In this document: positions 46,671-54,769 of the stretch, one piece after another
Position numbering within the stretch: position 1 is the first letter of the stretch
How the letters are laid out: each line of letters opens with the position of its first letter
From: Rhizobium sp. BK602
GTDB lineage: Bacteria; Pseudomonadota; Alphaproteobacteria; Rhizobiales; Rhizobiaceae
Length of the DNA: 64,000 nucleotides
Reading direction: 5' to 3'
NCBI RefSeq assembly: GCF_014195095.1
Contig: NZ_JACIBC010000007.1
Span: 62,001 to 126,000, forward strand
Position numbers and translations under genes: made by a program
The notes under the pieces: generated by a model
The model's database searches: none
What the model was told of the DNA's origin: nothing
The model's input: only the letters and a program-made list of their open reading frames with translations

Positions 46671-47783
46671 TTATGCCGAGAGCGCCTTGAATTCGGCGAG
46701 GATGGCGTCGCCCATTTCGGCGGTGCCGACCTGGCGGCTGCCCGGTGACATGATGTCGCCTGTGCGGATGCCGCTGTCGAGGACGTTGGCGATCGCCTTT
46801 TCCAGCGCATCGGCTTCGGAAACGAGACCGAAGGAGTAGCGCAGGCACATGGCGAAGGAGGCGATCATGGCGATCGGGTTGGCGATGCCCTTGCCGGCGA
46901 TATCGGGTGCCGAGCCGTGCACGGGCTCGTAGAGCGCCTTGCGCTTGCCGGTCTTGGCATCCGGAGCGCCGAGCGAAGCGGACGGCAGCATGCCGAGCGA
47001 GCCGGTCAGCATGGCGGCGACGTCGGAGAGCATGTCGCCGAAGAGGTTGTCGGTGACGATGACGTCGAACTGCTTCGGCTGGCGCACGAGCTGCATGCCG
47101 CCGGCGTCGGCGAGCATATGCTCGAGCTGCACGTCGGCGTATTTTTCCTTATGCGTCGCGGTGACGACCTGGTTCCAGAGCACGCCGGACTTCATGACGT
47201 TGCGCTTTTCCATCGAGCAGACGCGATTGTTGCGGGTGCGCGCCAGTTCGAAGGCGACGCCGGCGATGCGCTCGATCTCGTAGGTGTCGTAGACCTGGGT
47301 GTCGATGCCGCGCTTCTGGCCGTTGCCGAGGTCGATGATCTCCTTCGGCTCGCCGAAATAGACGCCGCCGGTGAGTTCGCGCACGATCAGGATATCGAGG
47401 CCTTCGACCAGCTCCGGCTTCAGCGAGGAGGCCGATGCCAGCGCAGGGTAGCAGATGGCCGGGCGCAGGTTGGCAAACAGCTGCAGATCCTTGCGCAGGC
47501 GCAAGAGGCCGGCTTCCGGGCGCACTTCGTAGGGCACGCTATCCCACTTCGGGCCGCCGACGGCGCCGAAGAGCACGGCATCGGCAGCCATCGCCTTGGC
47601 CATATCAGCATCGGAGATCGCCGCGCCATGCGCGTCATAGGCGCTGCCGCCGACCAGGCCCTCGTCGGTGACGAAACCGGCATTCTTCGCCTCGTTCATA
47701 TAGGCGATGATCTTGCGAACTTCGCCCATGGCTTCGGGACCGATGCCGTCGCCCGGCAGGAGGAAGAGATTGCGCACTGTCAT
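46671..47783 (-). CDS. leuB: 3-isopropylmalate dehydrogenase
   Basis: LeuB oxidatively decarboxylates 3-isopropylmalate with NAD+ in leucine synthesis. The 370 aa product begins NLFLLPGDGIGPE and has LRLRKDLQLFANLRP (substrate Arg residues), the conserved Lys/Tyr region, DVIVTDNLFGDMLSD (metal Asp residues) and HGSAPDIAGKGIANP. ATG 47783 follows GGAGG. leuD lies 1.2 kb upstream with an isomerase gene between, and leuC is not in the window. Confidence 0.96.
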   Translation of the reverse strand: MTVRNLFLLPGDGIGPEAMGEVRKIIAYMNEAKNAGFVTDEGLVGGSAYDAHGAAISDADMAKAMAADAVLFGAVGGPKWDSVPYEVRPEAGLLRLRKDLQLFANLRPAICYPALASASSLKPELVEGLDILIVRELTGGVYFGEPKEIIDLGNGQKRGIDTQVYDTYEIERIAGVAFELARTRNNRVCSMEKRNVMKSGVLWNQVVTATHKEKYADVQLEHMLADAGGMQLVRQPKQFDVIVTDNLFGDMLSDVAAMLTGSLGMLPSASLGAPDAKTGKRKALYEPVHGSAPDIAGKGIANPIAMIASFAMCLRYSFGLVSEADALEKAIANVLDSGIRTGDIMSPGSRQVGTAEMGDAILAEFKALSA

Positions 47784-47891
47784 GGGAAAAGCCTCCGCAA
47801 AAGAAACAAGTTGCGGGTTCTTAGACCTGCAAATGCGGCTTTTCAAGCGAGGAAGGAGACGAAACGGTACGGTTTTCGGGCTTTTGAGAGT

Positions 47892-47954
47892 AACCACCCG
47901 CCCTCGTGGTTCGAGATGGCCCTTTGGGCCTCCTCACCACGAGGGCGGGTGGTT
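47892..47954. repeat. Perfect 18-base inverted repeat, intergenic element
   Basis: AACCACCCGCCCTCGTGG and CCACGAGGGCGGGTGGTT are exact inverted copies around a 27-base centre that itself contains GGCCCTTTGGGCC. It lies between the isomerase stop and the leuB start. The TTCGAGATGGCC...CCTCCTCACCA centre recalls a repeat widely seen in rhizobial intergenic regions. Confidence 0.75.
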
Positions 47955-47969
47955 TGCTTTGCCTTAGTC

Positions 47970-48788
47970 CTACTCAGCCAACCCCAGCGAGGCCAGATAG
48001 GCTGCCGATGCCGGGATCTTCGATTTGTCCTTGATCTCGATGATCAGCCGCGGATTGCTGTCGAGCCTGGCAAGGGCGGCGAAGACGGCGCGCCAGTGGA
48101 TGTTGCCCTCGCCCAGGCTCCAGTGGCGGTCGGCATAGCCGTCCGCATCCTGCAAATGGACATGCTGCAGGCGGTTGCCGGCGGCGTGGACGTAGTAATC
48201 GACCGGCGGAGCGCCGGTGTAGCCATGGGCATATTGGGCGTGGCCGGTGTCGATCGACACGGCGACGGCCGGCGAATTGAAGCTGTCGGCCAAGCCGACG
48301 CGGATATGCGGGTCCTTGTCCTCGATATTCTCGATGACCATGGTGAGCCCGATGTCCTCGGCGCGCCTGACGGCCTCCTTCAGCGTCAGATGCGTATATT
48401 CGATGATCTTTTCGCGCTCGCCCCTGTTGTTGTCGAGGTTGTTGTAGGACCAGGACGTGTAGGGGCTATGGATGACCATCTGCGTGGCGGCGATATTGGC
48501 GCAGACGTCGAGCGCCTGCAGGAAGCGCCTGGAGACGACCGCGCGGATCTCCGGGTCCTGCGAGGCGATGACAAAGCCCCAGAACGGGCCGTGGATGCCG
48601 AGGCGGCCCTGGTGGCCGTCAAGCAGTTTGCGGGCGCGCTCGGCCAGCGGTGCCCAGTCGCCGTTCAGGACCTCGGCCTCGACGAAGCTCTGCAATTCCA
48701 GGTCGCGCGGCTTTTCCAGCAGCCAGTTGCGATGGGTTTCGACGTCGTCAAGCGTCATGGCGGCGCCGACAATGGGAAGGGAGGTCAT
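47970..48788 (-). CDS. Sugar phosphate isomerase/epimerase family (AP-endonuclease-2 fold)
   Basis: The 272 aa product is a TIM-barrel protein of the xylose-isomerase-like family: LELQSFVEAEVL, LGIHGPFWGF, VIHSPYTSW, the metal-site segments MVIENIED, SIDTGHAQYA, HVHLQDADGYADRHWSLGEG and RLIIEIKDKS. It has the His/Glu/Asp ligand set for divalent metal. Function is not assigned; ATG 48788 gives the family length, since 165 bases of upstream frame show no likeness. It is probably co-transcribed toward leuB. Confidence 0.82.
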   Translation of the reverse strand: MTSLPIVGAAMTLDDVETHRNWLLEKPRDLELQSFVEAEVLNGDWAPLAERARKLLDGHQGRLGIHGPFWGFVIASQDPEIRAVVSRRFLQALDVCANIAATQMVIHSPYTSWSYNNLDNNRGEREKIIEYTHLTLKEAVRRAEDIGLTMVIENIEDKDPHIRVGLADSFNSPAVAVSIDTGHAQYAHGYTGAPPVDYYVHAAGNRLQHVHLQDADGYADRHWSLGEGNIHWRAVFAALARLDSNPRLIIEIKDKSKIPASAAYLASLGLAE

Positions 48789-48918
48789 GGGGATGCTCCA
48801 GTGGGGAGGAGGAAATCGAGGGCGGGAGAGGCCCGATGGGCTCTGCAGACCTATATGGACCTTCTTTTTGTCGGGCATATTACAGGCGGCCCGGCCCCCT
48901 GTTCTTCCGATAGAGCAA

Positions 48919-48947
48919 AGAAAAAGCCGGGCTGGAAGGCCCGGCTT
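48919..48947 (-). terminator. Rho-independent terminator of leuD
   Basis: On the minus strand AAGCCGGGC and GCCCGGCTT form a 9-base stem with TTTCTTTG after it, 29 bases past the leuD stop. Confidence 0.88.
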
Positions 48948-48975
48948 CGGCATGCGAATAGGATGATGAAACCGC

Positions 48976-49584
48976 TCAGGCGGCCCAGGGGCGCGAGGCG
49001 GCGTTCGACTTCTCGAAGCTGTCGATGGCCTTGCCCTTTTCCAGCGTCAGGCCGATATCGTCGAGGCCGTTCAGCAGGCAGTGGCGCTTGAATTCGTCGA
49101 GTTCGAACTTGAGCGAACCGCCGTCCGGGCCGGTGATTTCGAGGTTTTCCAGATCGACCGTCAGGATGGCGTTGGAGCCGCGCGCGGCATCGTCCATCAG
49201 CTTGTCGAGATCTTCCTGGCTGACCTTGATCGGCAGGATGCCGTTCTTGAAGCAGTTGTTGTAGAAGATGTCGGCGAAGCTGGTCGAGATGACGCAGCGG
49301 ATGCCGAAGTCGAGCAGTGCCCAGGGCGCGTGTTCGCGCGAGGAGCCGCAGCCGAAATTGTCGCCGGCGACGAGGATCTTGGCGTTCTGGTAGGCCGGCT
49401 TGTTCAGCACGAAATCCGGGTTCGGCGAGCCATCCTCATTGTAGCGGGCTTCGGCGAACAGACCCTTGCCGAGACCGGTGCGCTTGATGGTCTTCAGATA
49501 ATCCTTCGGGATGATCATGTCGGTATCGACATTGACGACCGGAAGCGGTGCCGCGACACCGGTCAATTTCACGAACTTGTCCAT
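48976..49584 (-). CDS. leuD: 3-isopropylmalate dehydratase small subunit
   Basis: LeuD with the iron-sulfur subunit LeuC isomerises 2- to 3-isopropylmalate. The 202 aa product has NVDTDMIIPKDYLKTIKRTGLG near the N-terminus, GDNFGCGSSREHAPWAL and FADIFYNNCFKNGILPI, all family landmarks. ATG 49584 (MDKFVKLTG) is chosen; a frame opening at 49614 adds ten residues. It has its own terminator. No leuC is visible nearby, which is the usual rhizobial arrangement. Confidence 0.95.
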   Translation of the reverse strand: MDKFVKLTGVAAPLPVVNVDTDMIIPKDYLKTIKRTGLGKGLFAEARYNEDGSPNPDFVLNKPAYQNAKILVAGDNFGCGSSREHAPWALLDFGIRCVISTSFADIFYNNCFKNGILPIKVSQEDLDKLMDDAARGSNAILTVDLENLEITGPDGGSLKFELDEFKRHCLLNGLDDIGLTLEKGKAIDSFEKSNAASRPWAA

Positions 49585-49772
49585 AGGTCCTGCCTTCAAT
49601 TTTCGTCTACGCACGAATTATCCTGCCAATAGAGCAAATCCGGCCAAAATTGAAGGGGAATCTTGGAAATGCTCTAAAAGCGGGCGCTATAGCCGCACCC
49701 CTGCCCTTCAGGAATGTGCGTCCCCCGGCGCGCCGGGGAGCCGCAAGGCGTCGCCCTGCCTCGATCCGGCCC

Positions 49773-50009
49773 TCAAAGGTCGATGATCGTGCCGCGGCCG
49801 TCGTTCCAGACGCGCATCTCGCGCTGCTGAGCGTTGTTCGCCTTGGCGCGCACCGGAGCCGGCTTCATCCGCAGCGAAATCGCGCGGGCAGCCAGGAGGA
49901 CGGTGAGGATGCCGCCGACGGCCAGCGTCAGCGAAACGGTGAACAGCGCCATGGCGGCAAACACGGTGATGCCGGCAAGCGCGATGAACAGGGAGCGGAT
50001 ATTCTGCAT
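49773..50009 (-). CDS. Hypothetical small membrane protein, 78 aa
   Basis: The product begins MQNIRSLFIALAGITVFAAM and has two adjacent hydrophobic segments, then a basic, Ala-rich tail ending RVWNDGRGTIIDL. ATG 50009 has GAGAGG at an 8-base spacing; a frame opening at 50030 is possible. It resembles short conserved rhizobial inner-membrane proteins with no known role. It is divergent from the CitE-like gene. The 188 bases downstream to leuD contain nothing recognisable apart from a degenerate repeat. Confidence 0.65.
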   Translation of the reverse strand: MQNIRSLFIALAGITVFAAMALFTVSLTLAVGGILTVLLAARAISLRMKPAPVRAKANNAQQREMRVWNDGRGTIIDL

Positions 50010-50134
50010 GGTCGAGACCTCTCTACTCATGGAAATGTGGTCCTCTCTCCTTCCCTCTGCAAGAGGAGCATGGCTTTTTGTTGTCTTGCCGTTGTCATCT
50101 TGCCTGACGATCGAAAGCGCGGCAGAAGTGGAGG

Positions 50135-51058
50135 ATGAGTAGAGCCACCCCTCTCCGTCCCATCAGCCTGCGCCGTTCTGTGCTGAGCGTCCCCGCGATC
50201 AATCGCCGGGCGCTTGAAAAGATAGCCGGTCTCGATTGCGATGCGGTCATCTTCGATCTCGAGGATTCGGTGGCGCCGGAGAAGAAGGCGGAAGCACGCG
50301 AGAACCTGCGGGCCTTTTTCTCCGGGCCGAAGCCTGTCGGCAAGGAGCGGATCATCCGCATCAATGCGCTGTCGTCTGGCTTCGGCGCCGACGATCTGGA
50401 GCTGGTGCTGGCGCTCGAACCGGATGCGGTGCTTCTGCCCAAGGTCGACGAACCGCAGGATGTGATCGATGTCGGCGACAGGCTTGCCGAGGCGGATGCA
50501 CCGGAGAGCCTGCGCATCTGGGCGATGATCGAGACGCCGCGCGGCATCCTGAATGCGGCCGCCATCGCCGAGGCTGGACGCACGCCGGCAAGCCGGCTCG
50601 ATTGCTTCGTCGTCGGCCTCAACGATCTGCGCAAGGAAACCGGGGTGCTGCCGCAGCCCGGCCGCGCCTATCTCGTGCCCTGGCTGATGCAGGTGATTTT
50701 GGCCGTCAGCGCCTATGGGCTCGACGCCATCGACAGCGTCTTCAACGATTTCAGGGATGCGGAAGCCTTGGACGCCGAATGCGGCCAGGGCCGCGCCATG
50801 GGTTTTGCCGGCAAGATGCTGATCCATCCGAACCAGATCGAGGCGGCCAACCGGCATTTCGGGCCGGACGAGGCCGCGATTGCCGAGGCCAAAGCCATTA
50901 TCGCCGCCTTCGCCGCACCGGATGCCGCAACTCTCAATGTCGTCAATCTTGACGGGCGCATGGTCGAGCGGCTGCACCTTGTCCAGGCGGAAAGACTGGT
51001 TCATAAAGCCCGCCTGATCGCGCAGCGTTCCGCCGCCCTTCGACAGGCTGAGGGCTGA
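50135..51058 (+). CDS. CitE-like HpcH/HpaI aldolase/citrate lyase family protein
   Basis: The 307 aa TIM-barrel product has RRSVLSVPAINRRALEKIAGLDCDAVIFDLEDSVAP at its N-terminus (shown here as RRSVLSVPA and VIFDLEDSVAPE), the Arg/Glu active-site segments RIWAMIETPRGILNA and FVVGLNDLRKETG, and GKMLIHPNQIEAAN. Members cleave acyl-CoA esters of the malyl-CoA or citramalyl-CoA type; this is not a citrate lyase operon, as no alpha or gamma subunit is near. The likely activity is a malyl-CoA or related lyase/thioesterase. Cytosolic. Confidence 0.85.
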   Translation: MSRATPLRPISLRRSVLSVPAINRRALEKIAGLDCDAVIFDLEDSVAPEKKAEARENLRAFFSGPKPVGKERIIRINALSSGFGADDLELVLALEPDAVLLPKVDEPQDVIDVGDRLAEADAPESLRIWAMIETPRGILNAAAIAEAGRTPASRLDCFVVGLNDLRKETGVLPQPGRAYLVPWLMQVILAVSAYGLDAIDSVFNDFRDAEALDAECGQGRAMGFAGKMLIHPNQIEAANRHFGPDEAAIAEAKAIIAAFAAPDAATLNVVNLDGRMVERLHLVQAERLVHKARLIAQRSAALRQAEG

Positions 51059-51081
51059 AATATGTTACGAAAGATGCTTCG

Positions 51082-51288
51082 ATGAAACTCTACCGCTTCC
51101 TCACCGGTCCCGACGACGCTTCCTTCTGCCACAAGGTGACCGCCGCGCTGAACAAGGGCTGGGAGCTCTCGGGCTCGCCGACCTACAGCTTCAACGCCGC
51201 GACCGGCGTGATGCAGTGCGGCCAGGCTGTTGTCAAAGAAGTCGTAGGCAAGGATTACGATCCGGAGATGAAGCTTTCCGAGCAGTGA
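51082..51288 (+). CDS. DUF1737 domain-containing protein
   Basis: The 68 aa product (MKLYRFLTGPDDASFCHKV, then AALNKGWELSGSPTY and MQCGQAVVKEV) matches the small DUF1737 family, common in proteobacteria and of unknown role. It starts 24 bases after the CitE-like gene and may share its transcript. Confidence 0.82.
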   Translation: MKLYRFLTGPDDASFCHKVTAALNKGWELSGSPTYSFNAATGVMQCGQAVVKEVVGKDYDPEMKLSEQ

Positions 51289-51313
51289 TACGGAAAAAGC
51301 AGAGCAGGCCGTC

Positions 51314-51541
51314 GTGACCCTTGTCCATAACGAGCGAACCAAGCTATTGGCCAATGCGCTTGACCGCGCGTCAACCGCCTGTATTGCGGCGGGCCTGATC
51401 GCTCCTGTCGTCTCGGCCGTGAACGGCGCGGCCTCTTTGCAATTCTCCTGGATTGCTATTCTTTCCAGCGTTAGTTGGCTTTTTGCTGCTTTTACATTAC
51501 ATATGGCAGCAAGGCACGTTTTGGGGAGGCTGAAACTATGA
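51314..51541 (+). CDS. Hypothetical small membrane protein, 75 aa
   Basis: GTG 51314 opens a 75 aa product with two hydrophobic segments (ACIAAGLIAPVVSAV and SWIAILSSVSWLFAAFTLHMA) and a basic end HVLGRLKL. Its TGA overlaps the ATG of the next frame (ATGA), so translation is likely coupled. I do not recognise the family. Confidence 0.55.
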   Translation: MTLVHNERTKLLANALDRASTACIAAGLIAPVVSAVNGAASLQFSWIAILSSVSWLFAAFTLHMAARHVLGRLKL

Positions 51542-51663
51542 ATAGCGCAGCCATCTTCTTTTTCTTTGTTCTGCCCTTTGTCATCGCGGCGCTGGGCTGG
51601 ATCGCCGTGTTCGCCAATGATTGGAATGACCGGCGCCGGCAAAGGCTTCATCCCGGCGAGTAA
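51538..51663 (+). CDS. Hypothetical single-span membrane peptide, 41 aa
   Basis: The product MNSAAIFFFFVLPFVIAALG continues WIAVFANDWNDRRRQR: one strongly hydrophobic helix followed by a charged cytosolic-type tail. GGGGAGG lies 7 bases upstream, a strong ribosome site. It overlaps the previous stop by 4 bases. The pair looks like an inner-membrane small-protein module; no family is recognised. Confidence 0.55.
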   Translation: MNSAAIFFFFVLPFVIAALGWIAVFANDWNDRRRQRLHPGE

Positions 51664-51710
51664 ATTGCCGGGCTTCGTCTCTTTTCAACAATTTGCAAAT
51701 GCGCGCTGCG

Positions 51711-52148
51711 TCACCGATCCGTCGCCTCTTCGGCGCTTTCCTCGATGCGCTCCATGTCTTCGTCGCTGAGCCCGAAATGGTGGCCGATCTCGTGGATCAG
51801 GACATGGGTGATGATGTCGCCGAGGGTTTCCTCGTTTTCCGCCCAGTAATCGATGATCGGCCGGCGATAGAGGCGGATCTTGTTCGGCATTTCCCCGGTC
51901 TGGGCGGTGAAGCGCTCGGATATGCCGCGGCCCTCGAAGAGACCGAGCAGGTCGAAAGGCGTTTCCAGCGCCATGTCCTCGAAGACGTCGTCGTCGGGGA
52001 AATCCTCGATCAGGATGATGAGATCCTTGGTGAGCGCACGGAATTCCTCCGGCAGATGGCTGTAGGCCTCCATGGCCAGCGATTCGAATGTGCTGATCGA
52101 GGGGGCATGGCGGTCCCGCCAATCCTCGCTCTGGTCAATGCGGGCCAT
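51711..52148 (-). CDS. Metallopeptidase family protein (DUF1025/zincin-like)
   Basis: The 145 aa cytosolic product has the zinc-type motif HVLIHEIGHHFGLSDEDM near residues 118-135, with LPEEFRALTKDLIILIEDFPDDD before it and IRLYRRPIIDYWAENEETL. This small family has a minimal zincin fold; substrates are unknown. ATG 52148 follows AGGAAG. It is monocistronic, divergent from imuA. Confidence 0.88.
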   Translation of the reverse strand: MARIDQSEDWRDRHAPSISTFESLAMEAYSHLPEEFRALTKDLIILIEDFPDDDVFEDMALETPFDLLGLFEGRGISERFTAQTGEMPNKIRLYRRPIIDYWAENEETLGDIITHVLIHEIGHHFGLSDEDMERIEESAEEATDR

Positions 52149-52273
52149 GAATGCTTCCTTCCTTAGCTGGTCATATAGAACCTTTGCTTGGGTTTTTCGA
52201 GAGCCGAATGCGGCATAGGAAAATTTTCTCATAGAATCATGTTGACTCTTCGGCCGACCTCTGGAATCCATAA

Positions 52274-52288
52274 GAACATAACAGGAAC
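52274..52288 (+). promoter_or_regulatory. LexA (SOS) box upstream of imuA
   Basis: GAAC-ATAACAG-GAAC is a perfect match to the alphaproteobacterial LexA site, a direct repeat with a 7-base spacer (GAAC-N7-GAAC, complement GTTC-N7-GTTC). It ends 23 bases before the imuA start codon, the expected place for repression of the imuA-imuB-dnaE2 operon. Confidence 0.85.
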
Positions 52289-52311
52289 ATTATCGATCTG
52301 GAGCTAACGTC

Positions 52312-53298
52312 ATGGCTGAGACCGCCGTGGCGCGGGAAACGCTTTTTGCCCTGCGTGAAACCATCGCCCGACTGGAAGGCAGGCCGCTTCCGGCGCTGGC
52401 CGCAGCGGCGCATGAGGCGCTGGCAACGGAACCGGATCATCGTCCGGCGGCGGAAGCCCAGCTTTTGCTTGCGACCGGGATTGTTGATCTCGACGCGGCG
52501 ATGCAGGGCGGCGTGCCGCTCGACGCGCTGACGGAGATCCGCTCGCTCGGTCTGCGGGATGCGGGCGCTGCCAGCGGCTTTGCGCTTGCCCTTGCCGCGC
52601 GGCTTGGAGTTTTTGCAGGGCGGCCTGAGGGGCGGCTTGGGGGCGCGCAGGCCCCCGGCAAGACCGCGGCCGTGTCACCGGTTCTGTGGATCGGCGACAC
52701 GGTGGCGGCGATGGAGGCGGGCCTGCCCTATGCCATCGGTCTCAGAGATTTCGGGCTGGAGCCGGCCGGTTTCCTGCAGGCCGCGCCGCGCAAGCTGGAA
52801 GAGGCCCTGTGGCTGGCGGAAGCAGCCCTTGCCAGTGCCGCCTTCGCAGTCGTCGTCCTGGAGGTGCGCGGCAATCCCGCCCGCTTCGGGCTGACCGAGA
52901 GCCGGCGGCTGGCGCTTAGGGCCAAGGCGGCGGGCCGGCCCCTGTTTCTCCTGCGGCAGGGAGGCGAGGAGGAGGCGAGCAGCGCCCTCTTCCGCTTCCG
53001 TGTCGAACCCGCGCCGGCTTTGGCGCGGCCCCTGCCGGATGGAACGGTGCTTGGCGGCAGCATCGGTCATCCGGTCTTTCGTCTCACCCTGGAAAAGAGC
53101 CGCAACCCGGCGCCTTTTTCCATAACCCTGGAGTGGAATGCCCATGACCGCCAGTTTACCCCTGTCTCCGATGTCCGGCGCCCTGCCTTTCCCGGCGAAC
53201 ACGCAGCGCATTCTGGCGCTGACCTTCCCGCATCTGCCGACCGACCGGATCGCCCGCAAGCGCTGGGGTCTGTCCTGGCGTTCGGCCGGCCGGCTTGA
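52312..53298 (+). CDS. imuA: ImuA, SOS mutagenesis cassette protein
   Basis: ImuA is a RecA-like protein that works with ImuB and DnaE2 in damage-induced mutagenesis. The 328 aa product has RETLFALRETIARLEG, GGVPLDALTEIRSLG and LWIGDTVAAMEAGLPYAIGLRDFGLEP, then FAVVVLEVRGNPARFGLTESRRLALRAKAAGRPLFLLRQG (in two parts). The Walker A loop is degenerate, as usual in ImuA. The last 53 codons overlap imuB out of frame. GGAG precedes the ATG. Confidence 0.88.
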   Translation: MAETAVARETLFALRETIARLEGRPLPALAAAAHEALATEPDHRPAAEAQLLLATGIVDLDAAMQGGVPLDALTEIRSLGLRDAGAASGFALALAARLGVFAGRPEGRLGGAQAPGKTAAVSPVLWIGDTVAAMEAGLPYAIGLRDFGLEPAGFLQAAPRKLEEALWLAEAALASAAFAVVVLEVRGNPARFGLTESRRLALRAKAAGRPLFLLRQGGEEEASSALFRFRVEPAPALARPLPDGTVLGGSIGHPVFRLTLEKSRNPAPFSITLEWNAHDRQFTPVSDVRRPAFPGEHAAHSGADLPASADRPDRPQALGSVLAFGRPA

Positions 53299-54769
53299 GG
53301 CGCCGCCGCTGGCCTGCGCCGGCAAGCTCAACAATAGCATGCGGCTCACCGCCCTCAACGAGAGGGCCGAGATGATCGGGCTGAAGCCCGGCCAGGGCGT
53401 GGCCGAGGCGAAGGCGATCTGTCCGGCGCTCGACATCGTCGAGGAGGACCTTGCGGCGGACCGCAAGCTCCTGGAAGCGATCGCCGACTGGTGCGACCGC
53501 TATACGCCGCTGGTGGCGATCGACGGCAAGGACGGGCTGTTTCTCGACATCACCGGCTGTGCCCATCTCTTCGGCGGCGAAGAGGCGCTGCTCGAGGATA
53601 TATTGATCCGCATTTCCGGGCTCGGGCTCGACGTGCGCGGCGCGATTTCCTCGGCGCCGGGCCTGTCCTGGGCGGTTGCGCGTTTCGACGACAGCCGCGT
53701 CGTTCCTCCGCAGGCGATGGAGGAGGCGCTGGCGCCGTTGCCGGTGGCGTCGCTGAGGCTCGGCGAGGAAACCGTCGCCGCCCTGCAGAAGCTGGGATTG
53801 AAGCAGGTGGGCGATCTTCTCGCCGCGCCACGCGCGCCGCTCGCCCGCCGCTTCGGGGCGCAGCTGCTTCTGCGGCTCGACCAGGCGATCGGCCTCGCCG
53901 AGGAGGCGATCTCGCCGCGCCGGCCCGTGGCGCAATTGTCGGCCGAGCGGCGGCTTGCCGAGCCGGTGCAGGCGGAGGCCGATCTCCTGCGGCTCGCCCA
54001 TGCGCTTGCCGAAACCCTGAAACCGGGGCTGGAGGCGCGCGGCGTCGGCGGCCGGTCCTTCGAGCTTCTTTTGTTTCGGGTCGACGGCGCGGTCTTCCGC
54101 GTCGCCGCCGGCGCGTCGCAGCCGCTGCGCGAGCCGGGGCGGATCGCCGGCCTGTTCACGGAGCGCTTTACCGCCATTCATGATGATCTCGATGTCGGAT
54201 ACGGCTTCGAGATCGTCCGCCTCAATGTTCTGCAGCATGCGCCTTTCGAGACCGCCCAGGGCGATTTCATCGGCGAGGATCGGCAGGGCACGTCGCTTGC
54301 CGCCTTCGTCGACCGGGTGGCGGCGCGGCTGGGGCCGGATTGCCTGCAGGGCTTCGAGCTCAGGCAAAGCCATGTCCCCGAACGGGCGGTCCAACCGTTG
54401 CACGCCATGGAGATCCTTGTTCCGCGCCGGCGGACGGGCGGGCAGGATGCCGGCCACGGCTTTTTCCGGGGCGAGCGGCCGCTCAGGCTGTTCCGCGTGC
54501 CGGAGCCGATCGAAACCTTCGCCGCCGAAGTCCCAGACGGCCCGCCCCGGCAGTTCCGCTGGCGGCGGATGATGCATCGGGTGCAGCGGGCCGAGGGGCC
54601 GGAACGGCTGGCGGCGGAATGGTGGATCGAGGCGGAGGACGATGCGCCGGCCCGCGATTATTTCCGCGTCGAGGACGAGGACGGTCATCGCTACTGGCTG
54701 TTCCGCAAGGGGCTTTATGGTCGGGGCGGGACGGCGCCGGACTGGTTCATGCATGGAATATTCCCATGA
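53138..54769 (+). CDS. imuB: ImuB, Y-family polymerase-like protein
   Basis: ImuB resembles Y-family translesion polymerases but lacks catalytic residues; it tethers DnaE2 to the beta clamp. The 543 aa product has RILALTFPHLPTDRI, MRLTALNERAEMIGLKPGQGVAEAKA, a little-finger region, and ILVPRRRTGG and PEPIETFAAEVPDG. In the polymerase core LAIDGKDGLFLDITGCAHLFGG carries some acidic residues, but the family active-site triad is not complete. GGAG lies upstream of ATG 53138 (53144 is alternative). Overlaps imuA by 161 bases; the stop overlaps dnaE2 (ATGA). Confidence 0.9.
   Translation: MPMTASLPLSPMSGALPFPANTQRILALTFPHLPTDRIARKRWGLSWRSAGRLEAPPLACAGKLNNSMRLTALNERAEMIGLKPGQGVAEAKAICPALDIVEEDLAADRKLLEAIADWCDRYTPLVAIDGKDGLFLDITGCAHLFGGEEALLEDILIRISGLGLDVRGAISSAPGLSWAVARFDDSRVVPPQAMEEALAPLPVASLRLGEETVAALQKLGLKQVGDLLAAPRAPLARRFGAQLLLRLDQAIGLAEEAISPRRPVAQLSAERRLAEPVQAEADLLRLAHALAETLKPGLEARGVGGRSFELLLFRVDGAVFRVAAGASQPLREPGRIAGLFTERFTAIHDDLDVGYGFEIVRLNVLQHAPFETAQGDFIGEDRQGTSLAAFVDRVAARLGPDCLQGFELRQSHVPERAVQPLHAMEILVPRRRTGGQDAGHGFFRGERPLRLFRVPEPIETFAAEVPDGPPRQFRWRRMMHRVQRAEGPERLAAEWWIEAEDDAPARDYFRVEDEDGHRYWLFRKGLYGRGGTAPDWFMHGIFP

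Noticed and set aside
49638..49676. Possible further copy of the two-palindrome repeat near leuD
   Set aside because: Only fragments of the arms (AATTGAAGGGGAAT, ATGCTCTAAAA) are alike; it is too degenerate to call.
54340..54765. In-frame extension upstream of dnaE2
   Set aside because: It overlaps the imuB 3' end; DnaE2 family members begin near the ATGA overlap at 54766.
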